Positions 1 to 11,218 are shown, counted from the first letter of the stretch. The stretch is 64,000 bases of DNA from Cristatella mucedo (GCA_009760855.2 WPIO01000041.1:2209501-2273500), one strand, 5' to 3'. The notes: generated by a model from the letters alone, not told the origin. Program-made: numbers and translations.

Positions 1-177
1 GTCAGCCGCGAGAAAGATGTCGTTGTTTTGCGAGAGTCGTAGAGGTGACTTCTATGGACTAAGGCTGGCAGACAGCAATCTTGTATCTCGGTAGCCTTGT
101 TGTGGAAGAAAGGGAGACTGCTGGTTCAAGCTGAATTACCGGTGCAGTAAGTAAGCGGCGTGCAAAAGCAGTCATAA
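1..177. other. Unassigned sequence
   Basis: I see no repeat, RNA gene or convincing coding frame here. Confidence 0.3.
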
Positions 178-245
178 CAAAAAATACATTTGTATAGCGC
201 CCGATGAGAACTTCATCCTTTCGTGGGCACTTTGTCTTTGGTGCA
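178..245 (-). mobile_element. LINE A/SINE A tail fragment
   Basis: The stretch reads as the reverse complement of the shared LINE A/SINE A tail: TTTGTATAGCGCCC, then a degraded AGAGAACTT/ATCCTTT inner stem and GGGCACTTT. The tRNA-like head and any LINE body are missing. It is a weak match, probably an old tail-only copy. Confidence 0.4.
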
Positions 246-1039
246 CGAAGGAGGAAGTACCTAGGAAGGAGGAATTAGGAGATAGGAAGGACGTAAGTGC
301 AGAGGAGTTGCAATGCTAAGCTTTGCTCAGCCCGCCTACTTCTTTTGGAAGACCAAAACTACGTGCCACATGCTATTCTTGGCTGCGCTTAGAAAATAAA
401 CTGAATGATTCAATTTAAGCCGGCCGTTGGGAGATGATATTAGCTACCGTGAGGGCTACAAATTTAAAGCTGGCGTGGTTTCCTAATGGGCTTCATAATG
501 GAATACTTCGCAGGGGACAACTTAAGCAACTGAATGGCTATTGAGTAAAACTACTTGATTTTGCTGTTGATTCAGGCCTCACGTCTCAGTCCAGTAGAAA
601 CGCACACACTTATCCACCATTACAAGGATCGCTCAGTGGCGACTTTCCATAGCCAAAGCTTTTTCAATACAGAGGATGCTTGCATATAAAAGCCATGGCT
701 ACTTTTTACACTCAAAAAGTTAAGTCCTGCCAGTCTGACCCAAACCAGATTTATGAGATGGTGAACACCAGTTCTTGCCAATTGTGATAGGTCTCAGTTC
801 CTATCTATCAACGGCTCGGGTGACAGGTTTTCAGCGTTCTAAACTAAAAAAATAATTAAAAACATTCGCGCCTCCATAAAGCGCCCCGACTAAGGCAGTA
901 GTAGAGTTTTAATCTGTGAAGTTCCTTTAGAGACTTTCAGAAGTTTTTTAATGTGATGTGGCTACATTAATAAAGTCCGGTAAAAAAGGTGCATATCATT
1001 AAGATCCTATGCTATCACATCTGAGATCTTCAGTGGCAG
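246..1039. other. Unassigned sequence
   Basis: No open frame of note and no repeat family that recurs elsewhere in the window. Moderately AT-rich, with no detectable promoter or RNA gene. Confidence 0.3.
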
Positions 1040-1518
1040 AAAACTTAACCCAGCCATAACTGAGATTTTAAAGGCTTCTCTGACGAAGAGGTTGTACCGC
1101 AGCCCCTCTATTCGGTCATAGTTGGACCGATAATTAAAAGTCCTAGATTAGATGCAGAGGTTGTAGCACGGTTTTCTTTCTTCCATTTTTTGTCGAAAAT
1201 CACTGAAAATATTTCAGCTCAGTAGCTAAGTAGCACACTTTCGAAAAACTAAGCTGTCAGATAGATTTCAGTAGGGATTCAAGCGTTACCACCAAGCAGA
1301 AACTGCTCTCGTTCGTGTAACCAATGCCCTATGCAGCAACGATGAGGAGAATGTCACTGCTCTGTCACACTGCCTGTCACGGTCACTGCTCTGTCACTGC
1401 CAGACCTGTCACCTGCCTTGGACAACAGTGATCATGGTATCATACTTGAACGATTGAGAAAAAAGATCGTTAGAGAAGAGAAAGCACTGTTGGAGTTCAA
1501 ATCGTACTTGTTCAACCA
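1040..1518 (+). mobile_element. Decayed LINE reverse transcriptase fragment (L2/CR1-like)
   Basis: Translating the plus strand in shifting frames gives the N-terminal half of a LINE reverse transcriptase. Near 1180 there is a degraded LPFLSK-like segment, near 1290 TALVRVTNAL, and at 1422-1458 DNSDHGIILERLR, which corresponds to the FDTIDHxILLERL block after the first catalytic aspartate. It continues as ALLEFKSYLFNH, the usual ALxWFxSYL block. Several frame changes are needed, so it is a dead copy. It stops at about 1518, where the 3' tail of a minus-strand LINE A begins; that element may have inserted into it or replaced its 3' part. It is too diverged to place in family A or B. Confidence 0.6.
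1350..1414. repeat. Short direct repeat, GTCACTGCTCTGTCAC
   Basis: The 16-base string GTCACTGCTCTGTCAC occurs twice, with further CTGTCAC units between and after. It lies inside the decayed LINE fragment and is probably a local slippage expansion. Confidence 0.55.
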
Positions 1519-2940
1519 TCTTATTAATAGTAATTGTAATAATATATCTGTATCGTGCCCTCAGAAAACTTGCGATCGTTCTAGGAACTTTAAATACACT
1601 GTAAAAGAAGCACGATCGAATGGTAAGTGGTAGCATGCTCTTAGTCAACATGAAAAGCATGGTTAGTGATGACGTGCACAGGGTCAGCCATGCAAATATG
1701 GTCAGTGGCAGCATCCGCAGTGTCAGCATGGATAAGCAGACAACCGACAAATCACACGGACCCACTAAATGCCGTAGTGAATAGACATGCTATTAGCTTC
1801 TTTTTCAATGTCGTTCAGTCAGGGGTGTCGTGTCGCCAATCGGGAGAGAGTTTATAAGAGACGTAACTAAACGGGCCGATTCAGAATATCACGTGATACG
1901 ATGCCTAACTTGGTAGGGTAATAGATCCGATTGGCAGGCTGGGACCAAATAATTAAGGGACCTAAAATAGAGCGTCAGAACCTTTAATTCGATGTGCTGC
2001 TTGACCGGGAGTCAGTGCAGGTCGGCGAGAAGTGATTTGATGTGGTGACTGTGACGCTCACTATGGACAAGCGTAGCTGCCGAGCTTTGCACCAGCTGTA
2101 AGTGCCTGATTGCGAAAGCCAGCAAACCAGCAAGCAGCGAGCTGTAGAGGTCGAGAAGGAATGTCAAAAATGCACGGACCAATTTATATCTACTATCTCT
2201 TTCTAAGCCATCCCAAATTTTGGCAAAGTTATGCCGCTGTAAGTAGGGATACTCGACTGTGGAGCTGATGTTGTTGTCTAATGAAAGTTTACTTTGGAAC
2301 AGGACACGAAGATTGCGGGCAGATGTAGCAGGAGATACGCTGACAGGGACGATTTTGAGCGTTAGGGTTTCCAATTTTTGAATTACACTTGCTTTGACCA
2401 GAATTATGAAGTTGGTTTTATTGTCGTTAAATTTAAGAAAGTTTACTGCCATCTATATGCGGATGTCATCAATACATGCAGCAAGGGCATGTAGAGAATT
2501 CGAGCGCTGGAGGACTGAGAGGGATTAAAGCAAAGGTAAAACTTTCATATATTTATAGGTGAATTCATCGATTGTTCCTGGTAACAGCATTGGCAGAGGC
2601 AGAGGCAGAGTATATACCGTTAAAAAAACGGACCAATCACAGACCCCTGAGGTACAACGTACGTCAGTGTTTCATCGAATGATCTTGGTTTGTTCACATA
2701 AATTCTCATATTTCTCCCAATTACAGATAGTACTTGAGCTATTGTAGTGCTGAGCAAGTGATACTCAGGCAAGATGAGAGGTGCTCAAGGAAGACTTGGC
2801 GATATTGTCGTATCAAAAGCTGCCGATGGATCGAGGAAAACAAAGCAAGCAGAGAGACGCCGCTCGAGTCTGCAATGACTAGAAGGCGAACGAGATGTAC
2901 GTGTATCCTGAATACTCGCAGGTATTAGCAGAATCGCTGT
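1519..2940 (-). mobile_element. LINE A copy, most of RT preserved but broken
   Basis: This minus-strand copy retains more of the reverse transcriptase than most here. Its 3' end lies at about 1519-1620 (degraded ATT tail and hairpin). The 3' UTR and end of the ORF follow to about 1860, and a clear C-terminal frame runs 2452 to 2012 (NFLKFNDNKTNF, SARNLRVLFQSKLSLDNNISS, HLQLVQSSAATLV). Further upstream on the minus strand are a VPQGSVIGP block near 2655 (RT block before the YxDD box) and LDPSAAFDT near 2840 (first catalytic motif). The YxDD box is degraded. The region 1860-1990 is poorly alignable. Frame changes and stops make it non-functional. L2/CR1 affiliation follows from the conserved C-terminal segment. 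Confidence 0.75.
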
Positions 2941-3315
2941 AGCAAAGCGACGAAGAAATCCAAAGCGCCCGTATCTTGACGGCCATTTTGCGTCCTTTAG
3001 TAGAAAGGGTAATGCGACAGCCGCAGAGCGATATATTTCCAGAGCACCAGCGATTACATTATGCTAGCAGTAGGTCCTGTCAGCCGGCGGCCAGGGGTGA
3101 CGAAACGAGAGTATCGCAACTTTTAGAACGTTGGACTAAGCACAACACTTGCTCGTTCTTACTTTTCTGAGCAAGACCCTTTGCTTTCAAGTAAGTATCA
3201 TTTACTAGGTTTCATCCAATTCAGTGTGACGGAAAAACTAGAGGACTGAGAATTCCAGAAGTTACCGCTACAGAGGTGGCGAGGTGAATCAGCCAGATTA
3301 TGATTGAAATTCACT
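2941..3315. other. Unassigned sequence between two LINE fragments
   Basis: It may hold the still more degraded 5' continuation of the minus-strand LINE A, but I could not align it with confidence. Confidence 0.3.
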
Positions 3316-3705
3316 AGTCATGGTTCGTGAATTGTCAGCCTGGGCAATCAGGAGCTTTCAGTTTGCGAAAAACTCTGGGGATAGGCTTGTGTGTCGTGAG
3401 CTGTGCAGTTGCCACATCAAACTACTGCTAGCTGACCTGCGCTGGCTCTCAGTCGACCAGCGTATTGACTTGAAAGGTTTTGTCACTCTTAGGTTCCTTC
3501 ATTCTCTGAATCCAGCCTACCTATCAGAACTACTCCCTAAACAGGCTAAGCCCGATGCCACTCGCTTTCTGAATCATGTCTTTTAGTTATACCTGGTAGG
3601 AACCTCAAAGCCTTTGGAGGCCAAATTTTCCATTGTATATTGTTGTATACGTTCCCTAAACCTGGAACTCATTCCAGACTTACGACACGACACCGCAGTC
3701 CGAAT
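3316..3705 (+). mobile_element. LINE A C-terminal fragment
   Basis: An 88-residue plus frame at 3320-3586 reads as the LINE A C-terminus (AIRSFQFAKNSGDRLVCREL, CHIKLLLADLRWLSVDQRID, NPAYLSELLPKQAKP). The similarity continues in another frame as NLKAFGG and PGTHS-like pieces to about 3700. There is no hairpin or ATT tail, so both ends are truncated. It is opposite in orientation to the LINE A copy just upstream. Confidence 0.7.
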
Positions 3706-4550
3706 CGTAAGACGAGGCTCAGGCTCAGGCGTCACCAGTATACCTCTTGTGTCGGCTGAGACTAGCACCTCTACAAGCATCGCGCTTACGGCTTAATTCT
3801 GTCGAGATGTGGAGGCAGCACAACACGAAGTTTGTAGCACGGCAAACAGAATTTATTGTTTTCGGAAAATCAAGATATGCATTTTGAATCCAACAACACT
3901 GGTCAACACATAGCCAAGCAGCGCAAATGTAGCTCGCTCACACTTCACACCGCTTCCGCTGCCGTGCTCTAATCGCGCACCGCGCCGCTCTCAACTTGAC
4001 CGAGCGACTTGCTCGCCGTGGCGCGGCAATGTCGCACTCGCGCCATAAACAAGGGGCCGCAGAGATGGCGAAAGAAGCAGCATTGCTGCTGTCAATTGAA
4101 AAGAAAGAAAAGTTTTTGATGGAAGTCGCACGACATTTATTTGAAATTCTTTTGCTTAGATTTTACTGCGATTGAAAGGTGCATTTCGCTCGATTGAATG
4201 ACAAATTAAAGATGGACAATTCGTTCCCGGATGGTCTAAATACGAAAACCAAGAGAGACGGGGATTTTTGCTAAAATTGCCAGGGATAGATCGAAGTGCG
4301 GAGAGCAAAAGCTGCTAGAATACTATAAACGCCACTTTTTAAGAGGACTTCGTTTAAAGTTCACAGTCTTGTCAAGTTCCAACATGTAACGTTTTATTTT
4401 TAATCCATAGCGAACTGTAGTGTAATAGTATAGCTCAAACACTAAGTAATTGTGATGCATTTTTATAAAATAATCTAGCACGAGCGTTATGTAATTGTGA
4501 CGGACTCACTTAAGCTAATTAATTAAAAACACAGTTGGCTCCATATAGAG
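3706..4550. other. Unassigned sequence with a small CpG-rich patch
   Basis: At 3940-4080 the DNA is noticeably GC- and CpG-rich (GCGCCGCTC, CGCGGCAAT). The rest is AT-rich with no frame or repeat I recognise. Confidence 0.3.
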
Positions 4551-4640
4551 GTTGATTGCTTCTCTTGCAGCGAGTTGTAGAGTGCCGTTATGAAGATTAA
4601 GTGCTCTTGGGGTGTGTCGTAAAATATATAGTGATTTTAT
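4551..4640 (+). mobile_element. Diverged LINE A-like tail
   Basis: The segment runs TTGCTTCTCTTGCAGCGAG, then a degraded AGTGCCGTTATGAAGATTAAG and GCTCTTGGGGTG. This matches the order of the LINE A 3' end (TTTGCAGCAAATGTAAAGCGCC ... GTTCTCTGAGGG) at low identity. No ATT tail follows. Confidence 0.4.
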
Positions 4641-5094
4641 TAATAGATCAATATTGTTAGTCAATTCGAGTCTCTTAACGAATTTATTGAGCCTTGCATT
4701 CAAGATGTTCCTTTCTTCGATGCAGCACTTGAATAGATTATGATCTACTCATTGAATTGATCGTGTTAGACATATTTTTGACCTCCGCCTCCCAAAGAAG
4801 CGTCGAAGCGTCGGAAAGGGCCGAAGGCGACCTTCGACCTGCGCTTCGTGAATGGTAAATTCTGAAAACGAAGATTTATAGGAGAAACAAATTGTAAGGT
4901 ATACATAATCTGCCTCCCATTCCTTATCTATGCATACCCTGGAGTATGCATTGCGTTCTTTTAGGACTAGCTGTAGTAAGTACATCCTTGGGAGTACATA
5001 CATCCCCTGTACTATGTTCTATGAACTCAAGTGCTATGCCCGTGGAGTAAATACATCCTCAGCTCGCTGAACGACTTTCAGTTGAACATTGACG
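4641..5094. other. Unassigned sequence
   Basis: No recurring repeat and no frame that looks coding. Confidence 0.3.
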
Positions 5095-5215
5095 AATAAT
5101 AATGATAATTCACTTGATAAAGTGCCCTCAGAGAACTCAATCTCTTTCTAGGCGCTTTACATTTCCTGCAAAGAGAAATGCAATTTAATCGTGAGTAATA
5201 TCATGCGTAATATCA
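5095..5215 (-). mobile_element. LINE A tail-only copy
   Basis: Read on the minus strand, this is the LINE A 3' UTR, hairpin (TAAAGCGCC, inner AGAGATTGAGTTCTCT, then GGGCACTTTA) and a short ATT/ATC-type end. Only about 120 bp of the 3' end is present, with no coding part. Confidence 0.75.
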
Positions 5216-5570
5216 TGATGAAGTTGCTGTTACCGGAGTTGAACGACTCGATCTAGTGGCATCGGGTCGGTTGCAGAATATTTTTAGCATTATGCATATA
5301 TGCTATATTTAAAAATCTTGAGAGAAGTGCTTGCGTCTGCATTACTCGCTGTGCATGCGAGAATTGGAAAGAAAAAACTGCAAAACGGCTGCCTCAAGCC
5401 CTAACTTGACGATACCGTATTTCAGGGCTGAGCACGTTCAATACCCATAGCATTGCCCTCGCTGCCCAGAGGTAAGACAGGGCACAGGGTATGAACAATA
5501 CATTCGTGAGCTCTGGACAGTAGAAAGTGCCCAACGTGCGCGACGTGCGCGACGCACAGATATGATAAAA
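5216..5570. other. Unassigned sequence
   Basis: Nothing recognisable apart from a tiny direct repeat of GTGCGCGAC at about 5536-5555. Confidence 0.3.
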
Positions 5571-5713
5571 AATATAATTAATTTGTATAGCGCCCCAAGA
5601 GAACTTAATCTTTATTCAGGCGCTTCACATATGCCTCGGGGCTCGAGCCCACGACCTCAGCCAGACCTTGGTCGGGGCGAGCACCCTAACCACTGGACCA
5701 AGCCAGCTCGGCA
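5571..5713 (-). mobile_element. SINE A (tRNA-derived)
   Basis: On the minus strand the element starts with a tRNA-like head: an A-box-like TGGTCCAGTGGTTAGG, then a B-box-like region GGTCGTGGGCTCGAGCCCC. It continues CGAGGCATATGTGAAGCGCC and ends with the inner stem AGATTAAGTTCTCT, GGGGCGCTATACAAATT and a short AT-rich end. The tail hairpin (AGCGCC...GGCGCT) matches that of LINE A. It is one of the best-preserved copies in the window. Confidence 0.85.
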
Positions 5714-5925
5714 TATGAGACTACGGCAGAAACTACAGAGAAGCTCAGCACAAAGCACATGCTGCGTCGGCGTCCCAGGTAGGTTCGCACTTGATACTCC
5801 TATCCTGTAGGCGGTATTCAGCTGGTGCGTGCTTGAGCCTTGCAGTGCTGCTCTGCATGCGGAGCCGTTGGCAGGTGGATCATTAAAAGACTGACGTTAG
5901 AATGTGAGAAGATAAGTGACTGTGG
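5714..5925. other. Unassigned sequence
   Basis: Nothing recognisable between the SINE and the next LINE. Confidence 0.3.
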
Positions 5926-6925
5926 TCTACTGTCACGTCTGTCGTTCTTTTCCACGACTCAAAAGCAGGTGTTGAACTTATTTATCAGATCCTTTAGCGT
6001 GTTTCAATCGGGACAGACTTGACCTAAATATTCAACGGACGCTGCTCTGCTTGGAGTTCACAATAAACATCTGAACAATGCAGATTGCGATAGGGCCTCA
6101 CCGCTATTACTTCTAGATCTCGAAGCAGCGTTTAACTGAACTGAAACTAGATAATCGTGGAACACCTCTCGACATGCCTAAGTATCACTGTCACAGTGTT
6201 TAACTAGGTTAGCTCTTACCTTGAAGAGACATGTCATAATGTAGATGCAATCAGCTAATAACCATCTGCCGAACCCTTAATAACTATTGAGTTACCTCAG
6301 GGTTTGGTCTCGTTATTTCTCTTCTTTTAGGGGTATATAATCTCCCCGTGCAGATCCCATGGTCAAATATAAATCGGCTTTCATTTTAACACAGACAAAA
6401 ATTAGCTCTACTTACCATTCGTCACTTGAATAACTTAGTTAAAATAGCCAACTAAACTACCTCTCCTACAGCTAGCATCAACGACATTAGCACTTGAATG
6501 GCCACTAAATTTCTGAAGCTTTGCAACGGTAGGACCAATCTAGTAGTTGGAGGTAAGCCAAGTCTCACTATAAAGTTCGAAAATCTGGAACTCTACATTG
6601 GTTCGTCTGACTTCCGTCACGACATCCCCTGACTTGGCCAAATATAAAAAGAAAATAAAAGCGCACCTATCTACGACAGCATTTAGTGGGTCCCTGCCAC
6701 TCTTCCTTAAGGTGCTTACGTGTGCTGACACTGTTGCATGTTGCCACTCATCATACTTGCATGCTGACCTTGTGCATGTCCATGTAATTCTTGTCGTTTA
6801 CTCAGTATGTTACAACTAACCATGCGATCGTGTTTCTTTTGCAGCAAACGTAAAGCGCTTAGAAAAATATTGAGTTCTCCGAGAGCGCTTTATCAAGTTT
6901 GTTATTATCATTATTATTATAGCAT
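5926..6925 (+). mobile_element. LINE A copy with a large internal deletion
   Basis: The left part (5930-6560) carries degraded reverse transcriptase blocks: RLSFFSTTQKQVLN, FQSG near 6005, ALLGVHNKHLNNADCDRASP and LLLLDLEAAFN near 6090-6135, then VAT/LATKFLKLCN-type sequence near 6500. At about 6590 the sequence jumps straight to the extreme C-terminus (SVTTSPDLAKYKKKIKAHLS at 6600-6690), then the 3' UTR, the hairpin at 6850-6900 and an ATT end. The middle of the C-terminal domain, several hundred bases, is absent. Stops and frame changes are frequent. Confidence 0.75.
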
Positions 6926-7164
6926 CAATCGATTACCGTATGCCTGTAACCTTGGCGTGCTATACCATAGCGGATTCCGATTGTGTGAGCACATTTTTCT
7001 GCTGCAAGTCGGCCAACTCTCAGCTGAGGACCAACATCACGGCCTGCTTAGACTTTAGAACGACAACAAGACTAGGTCATACGTTTGTGACATATCTGCG
7101 TCTTTATGTCGCAATTTCCTGCCTTTTCCTACCTTGCCACAGGACTCCAGTCCTGTACCCGTGT
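6926..7164. other. Unassigned sequence
   Basis: No clear feature. Weak LINE similarity may begin toward the right end. Confidence 0.25.
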
Positions 7165-7570
7165 TAGATGGCACCCGGAAAACTCTGCAGCCAGTCTGAT
7201 CTGTCATCAACGGCTTAGCTGGCAAATTGCGTAGCTTATTTTTTAATCCCCACTAGCTCCATAGGAAACACTGAAACGACTTTAAGATCAGCTATCTGGT
7301 TTAAATGTTGCTCCAATCGCCTGCACCAAGTTTCCTGTAGATATTCTTGCCACACTGTTGCGTCACCCTCTCCTAGGCTTCCGGTTGTCGTCGCATCGAT
7401 CTTGAACTCAATTACAAGATTTTAGTGGTCTGGCCTCTAGTTATTCCGTAATGAAAGTCTGGAATTTGCTGTCAACTTCTTTCACCGCGTGAAGTAAATT
7501 GGCATGATCTAAATCTCAGCTAAAAATGCATCTTCTCCGCTTAGGTTTCTCTGTGCCCCAGTGAGGTTGG
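7165..7570 (+). mobile_element. Diverged L2-like LINE C-terminus
   Basis: The pieces KTLQPV (compare NSAARLV) near 7175 and KVWNLLSTS...KSQLKMHLLRLGF at 7450-7550 follow the spacing of the LINE C-terminal domain (AWNSLP...FKRxLKTHLF). It is closer to a third, older lineage than to families A or B. Stops and frame shifts are present. Confidence 0.45.
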
Positions 7571-7712
7571 TCTTTTTGTTCCTCTGCGCTTTTCCTGCTT
7601 ATCATGCATGATTCAGTTCACGTTAATTCTCAGGAGTACAACTTGAAAGGTTCAAAGTGTCTTCTTGCGTTTTTTCTTGCCAGTCTCAGCATTACACGGT
7701 GCATATAATCAA

Positions 7713-7852
7713 CCTTGTTTGGCTCAGTGCTGAAGGCACTCACCTCGCCTCGACCAAGATCAGCGTGAATGTATTTGATTTTATGGCACATGGAAAACGC
7801 CTGAAAAGAGATTAATTTTTTGCTTAGGGCGCCATACAAAATAATTCTATAT
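7713..7852 (+). mobile_element. SINE A, degraded
   Basis: A degraded tRNA-like head (TTGGCTCAGTGCTGAAGGCA, CTCGACCAAGATCAG) is followed by a recognisable tail (GAAAACGCCTGAAAAGAGAT, TTAGGGCGCCATACAAAATA). The B-box part is badly eroded. Confidence 0.6.
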
Positions 7853-8216
7853 ATTTTATGCAAACTTAGTTTTGCTTCTCTTGCAGCGAGTTGTAAATCA
7901 CGTGTACAGAGACTTAGCTCACTTTAGACGCTATTCTAATGACCCATTATTTATTGATAGCTTGTTCTTAATGATTATGAGTAATAGAATTTCTCTGCAT
8001 TTGAGACCCAATAATTTTGCGGACCTATCAGTCACTTTTTTACCTAGTGAATTAAAAGTTGGTTTTCTTGCTCAAATATTTTTCGCATCTTACCCACAGA
8101 GTCAGTCTCTCTCCCGGGTAATAAAGGTGTTGCAGTTGAAAGGAAAGGTTTGACAAGCATTCGTCGCAGGTTGTGGCCGGACGATGAAAGCAGCAAGAGA
8201 GGGAATTGTAATCGCG

Positions 8217-8362
8217 AATATTAATATTATTATATTATAGAAATATTAATATTATTATGTTAATTTATCACGAATATTAATATTATAATAATATAATATT
8301 ATAATAATATAATATAATAATATTAATATTATTATATTATATTATTATAATATTATTTATAT
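8217..8362. repeat. AT-rich palindromic TAATATTA repeat
   Basis: About 145 bp of interwoven ATTAATATTATT and its complement, so much of it can fold back on itself. Likely a microsatellite; no flanking element end was recognised. Confidence 0.8.
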
Positions 8363-9231
8363 TCCTTTGTTGCTCGTTTGGCTCTTACTCTTTCCGGGTC
8401 TGCAATCCGAAAGCTCAGATATGGTCAACATTTTAGGCGGAAACTACAGAAGGCAAACGGGAATGGTTTGCCAGCGAAAACCTACACCGCTTACGGCCGT
8501 GCTGACGGGGTGCTGCCGAAATGGTCCGAAGACTGACATTTAGCCTATAGAGGTCTGAGGTTTTGGGTTGAGCGCATGATAATGTCGTGACATGAATAGC
8601 CTCGTTCTTAATCACGGAGGGGGTAAAGCGCTCTCACTTCTCGACTCAGACCGTGGGGCCGAGTCCTGAAACAGGCAACCCTTTATTGCATGATGTCGTG
8701 GTTTATAGCCGCCAAGGCTCTGTTATCGCTATATAAGTGAGGCTATCAAATCAACTGAAATATAATTTAATTGTATTTATTTTGCTGCTCCACAAGCACT
8801 TGGACATCGGCTTGGCAGAGACATAGAACGGCGCTAATATCTGTATTTACCCCAGTTCTGTGCCTGCTCAATGAGTGGTAAATTTCGAAACATTGTTGTA
8901 GGACAAATAAATGCGCCAAAGGTTAACGATGGGATGTAAATTACCGTTAGTCATAACTAAAGGCGTGCAAATTATAAGCTTCATTTTTCACTGAACCAGA
9001 AAGCACCTGAGGGCCCGGATGTGAAACTGCCATGTAGTGAACCTTGACTATGTGCGTCTGTCAGCCAAGCGTCTACAGGATTGAACAGCCCAAAGAGAAT
9101 ATCATAACGCAAAACAGAAAAAATTTATGACGAGACATTAAAGTCTTGCACCAATGCAATTGGACAGTAATATTTACATCCGTTATCCATGAATTGTGAA
9201 TAATTGTTCACTAAACTGCTTTGGAGACGTC
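8363..9231. other. Unassigned sequence
   Basis: I see no recurring repeat, no RNA gene and no convincing coding frame. Confidence 0.3.
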
Positions 9232-9315
9232 CAGGTTGAGGTCACCTTCACATCAAGGTCAAATTTACGTCAAGGTCACCTTTACGGCCGATGTCATTTT
9301 TACGACCGACGTCGG
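9232..9315. repeat. 17-18 bp tandem repeat containing TCAAGGTCA
   Basis: About five degenerate units of the form CGTCAAGGTCACCTTTA. Two units hold the exact string TCAAGGTCA (9253-9261 and 9270-9278) and another holds GAGGTCACC. The string equals the known extended half-site of monomeric nuclear receptors (NR5A/ERR type), but that may be a by-product of the repeat. Confidence 0.6.
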
Positions 9316-9838
9316 GTTGTCGAACCCTGCGGCATATGTGAGACGCCTGGATGGGGCTTTAGTTCTCTTAGGGTGCTATACAAACTAATTGCATATTGAA
9401 ACCATATTTTCAATGTTTAACCACGAGCCAAGCCAGTTCAACGAGCAAATTTAAGTCGCAGTAAAATCAGCAATTGGTATAGCTAAGCCAAATTTTATGA
9501 AATTCTTGAAACATCAAACGAGGAGGTGAAGTTTTTTCGACCAGGCTAGTGAGGGGCTCATTAAGCAACGATGACAGAGACGATTTCACAATATGACCTT
9601 CACCTGAGAGTCGGCTGAAGCACCTGCTGAAAACAACAATTTGCTGAATACCGAAACCCGTGTAAAAAGCAAAGAACTAGAAGTGTTACAACTCGTAGTT
9701 ATCTCGCTCCGAAGGAACTATTTATTCAGGTGAAAGTCGGCTTCTAGTTCATTCGCTTCTGAAAGAATCCTGATTTCTTTCTAGAGTCTGAACTCTACGG
9801 TCTTCTATGAGTAGACCATGCTCGATGCCTAGTCGTAG
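9316..9838. other. Unassigned sequence
   Basis: Nothing recognised. Confidence 0.3.
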
Positions 9839-9921
9839 TCGGATGTAGTAATACGCCATACGGATGTAGTAATAAATCATACGGATGTAGTAATACGTCA
9901 TAGTCGGATGTAGTAGTTGCG
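9839..9921. repeat. 21-bp tandem repeat, four units
   Basis: Four head-to-tail units beginning CGGATGTAGTAATA, about 21-23 bp each, at 9840, 9861, 9882 and 9905. There are no spacers, so this is a minisatellite and not a CRISPR array. Confidence 0.85.
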
Positions 9922-10261
9922 AGAAAAGATTTGCTTGCGGAAATATAATCAATTGCCGATTATGACCGGTTTGTTTTCTAGAATGACGGTAGCAGCTGGC
10001 TACGAGTAGGCGCGAGTATACGCCGCTTGCTCTTAAAAGCCACTTAGTAAAACGTCACTTAAAGCGTGCAGTCGCATGATTGTGCTAGTAACCGCTATCG
10101 ACTTGAAATGTTAGGTTCGTAGAGTTGGCTTCGCCTACACGAAATCAGTCTGCAGCTTTCCATGCCAGCGCCATCGACATGTTAAGTCAACATTATCGTG
10201 AGTTACCGTCATGCCAAGACACTGTCTCCTGAGTTCACGTATCCGAGAGTGGACATCGACT

Positions 10262-10425
10262 GCTCTCCTGACTCAGCTGTGCTTATCACTTTCCCTTTGT
10301 TGCACGACGTAAAATCTGCTGGACACCGAAAGCAGCTTGGGTTTTGAGTGTACTATACAAATCTCTCCTTCGTAACACTCATAGCCTTTGTGGCTTTGTG
10401 GAGTTACAGACGGAGATACGTTAAA
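10262..10425 (+). mobile_element. LINE B 3' end fragment
   Basis: The stretch matches the end of the LINE B C-terminus and 3' UTR: CTCTCCTGACTCAGC, TTTCCCTTTGTTGCACGACG, TTGAGTGTACTATACAAAT, GTAACACTCATAG, GTGGAGTTACAGACGGAGAT. The ATTAC tail is nearly lost. It is 5'-truncated, with a short deletion relative to other copies. Confidence 0.75.
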
Positions 10426-10560
10426 TTTTCTCCCAGGCATAAACTCAAGCAGAAGGACGTGCCAATGTGCAGGCAAGGTTGCGATCACAATTGTGAAACT
10501 TTGCACTCCACAGCTTGCCCTGTGGTGATTGGCTGGCCGAGCCGGCAATGCATAAGGTTA

Positions 10561-10602
10561 AGCTCTGGGTAGGGCAAGGTCAGCTCTTGGTAGGGCAAGG
10601 TC
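10561..10602. repeat. 21-bp direct duplication
   Basis: Two adjacent units AGCTCTGGGTAGGGCAAGGT(C) and AGCTCTTGGTAGGGCAAGGT(C), differing at one base. Confidence 0.8.
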
Positions 10603-10707
10603 AGCTCGTGAAGGTTGGTCGTGGCTAGCAGCAGCGTGCTCTTCCATAAAACTGGACGACAGTAAAGGGTAATCGGAACTGAACAGCTAGTAGCCAGTCA
10701 TATAGGT

Positions 10708-11178
10708 AACAATAATGATAATAATGCACTTGATGAAGCGCCCTCAGAGAACTCAATCTCTTCCTTGGCGCTTTACATTTGCTGCAAAGGGGAACGCGAT
10801 TAAATCATGAGTAATATCATGCTTAATAAACAACATGAACAACGTGGCTAGGGGTGACATGCACAAGGTCAGCATGCAAATGTGGTTAGTGGCAGCATCC
10901 ACAGTGTCAGCACGCATAAGCACATGAAGGACGAATCACAGGGACCCACTAAATGCTGTCCTAAATAGGTGTGTTCTTAAGTTCCTTTTAAATGTGGTCA
11001 GGTCAGAAGATGTTCTGACGCAGATCGGGAGGGAGTTCCGGGCTTTGGGAGCATACGAACTAAATGCACGGTCTCTAAAGGATTTGAGGTTTGTACGAGG
11101 TATTGGTAGACTGTTGGATTACGAAAAGTGGGTGGGACGATGCTTGGGCTGATGGGGGAGTAGATCTGAGAGATAGGC

Positions 11179-11218
<40 letters not shown>

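Noticed and set aside
9839-9921. CRISPR-like array
   Set aside because: Four head-to-tail 21-bp units without spacers, in eukaryotic DNA.
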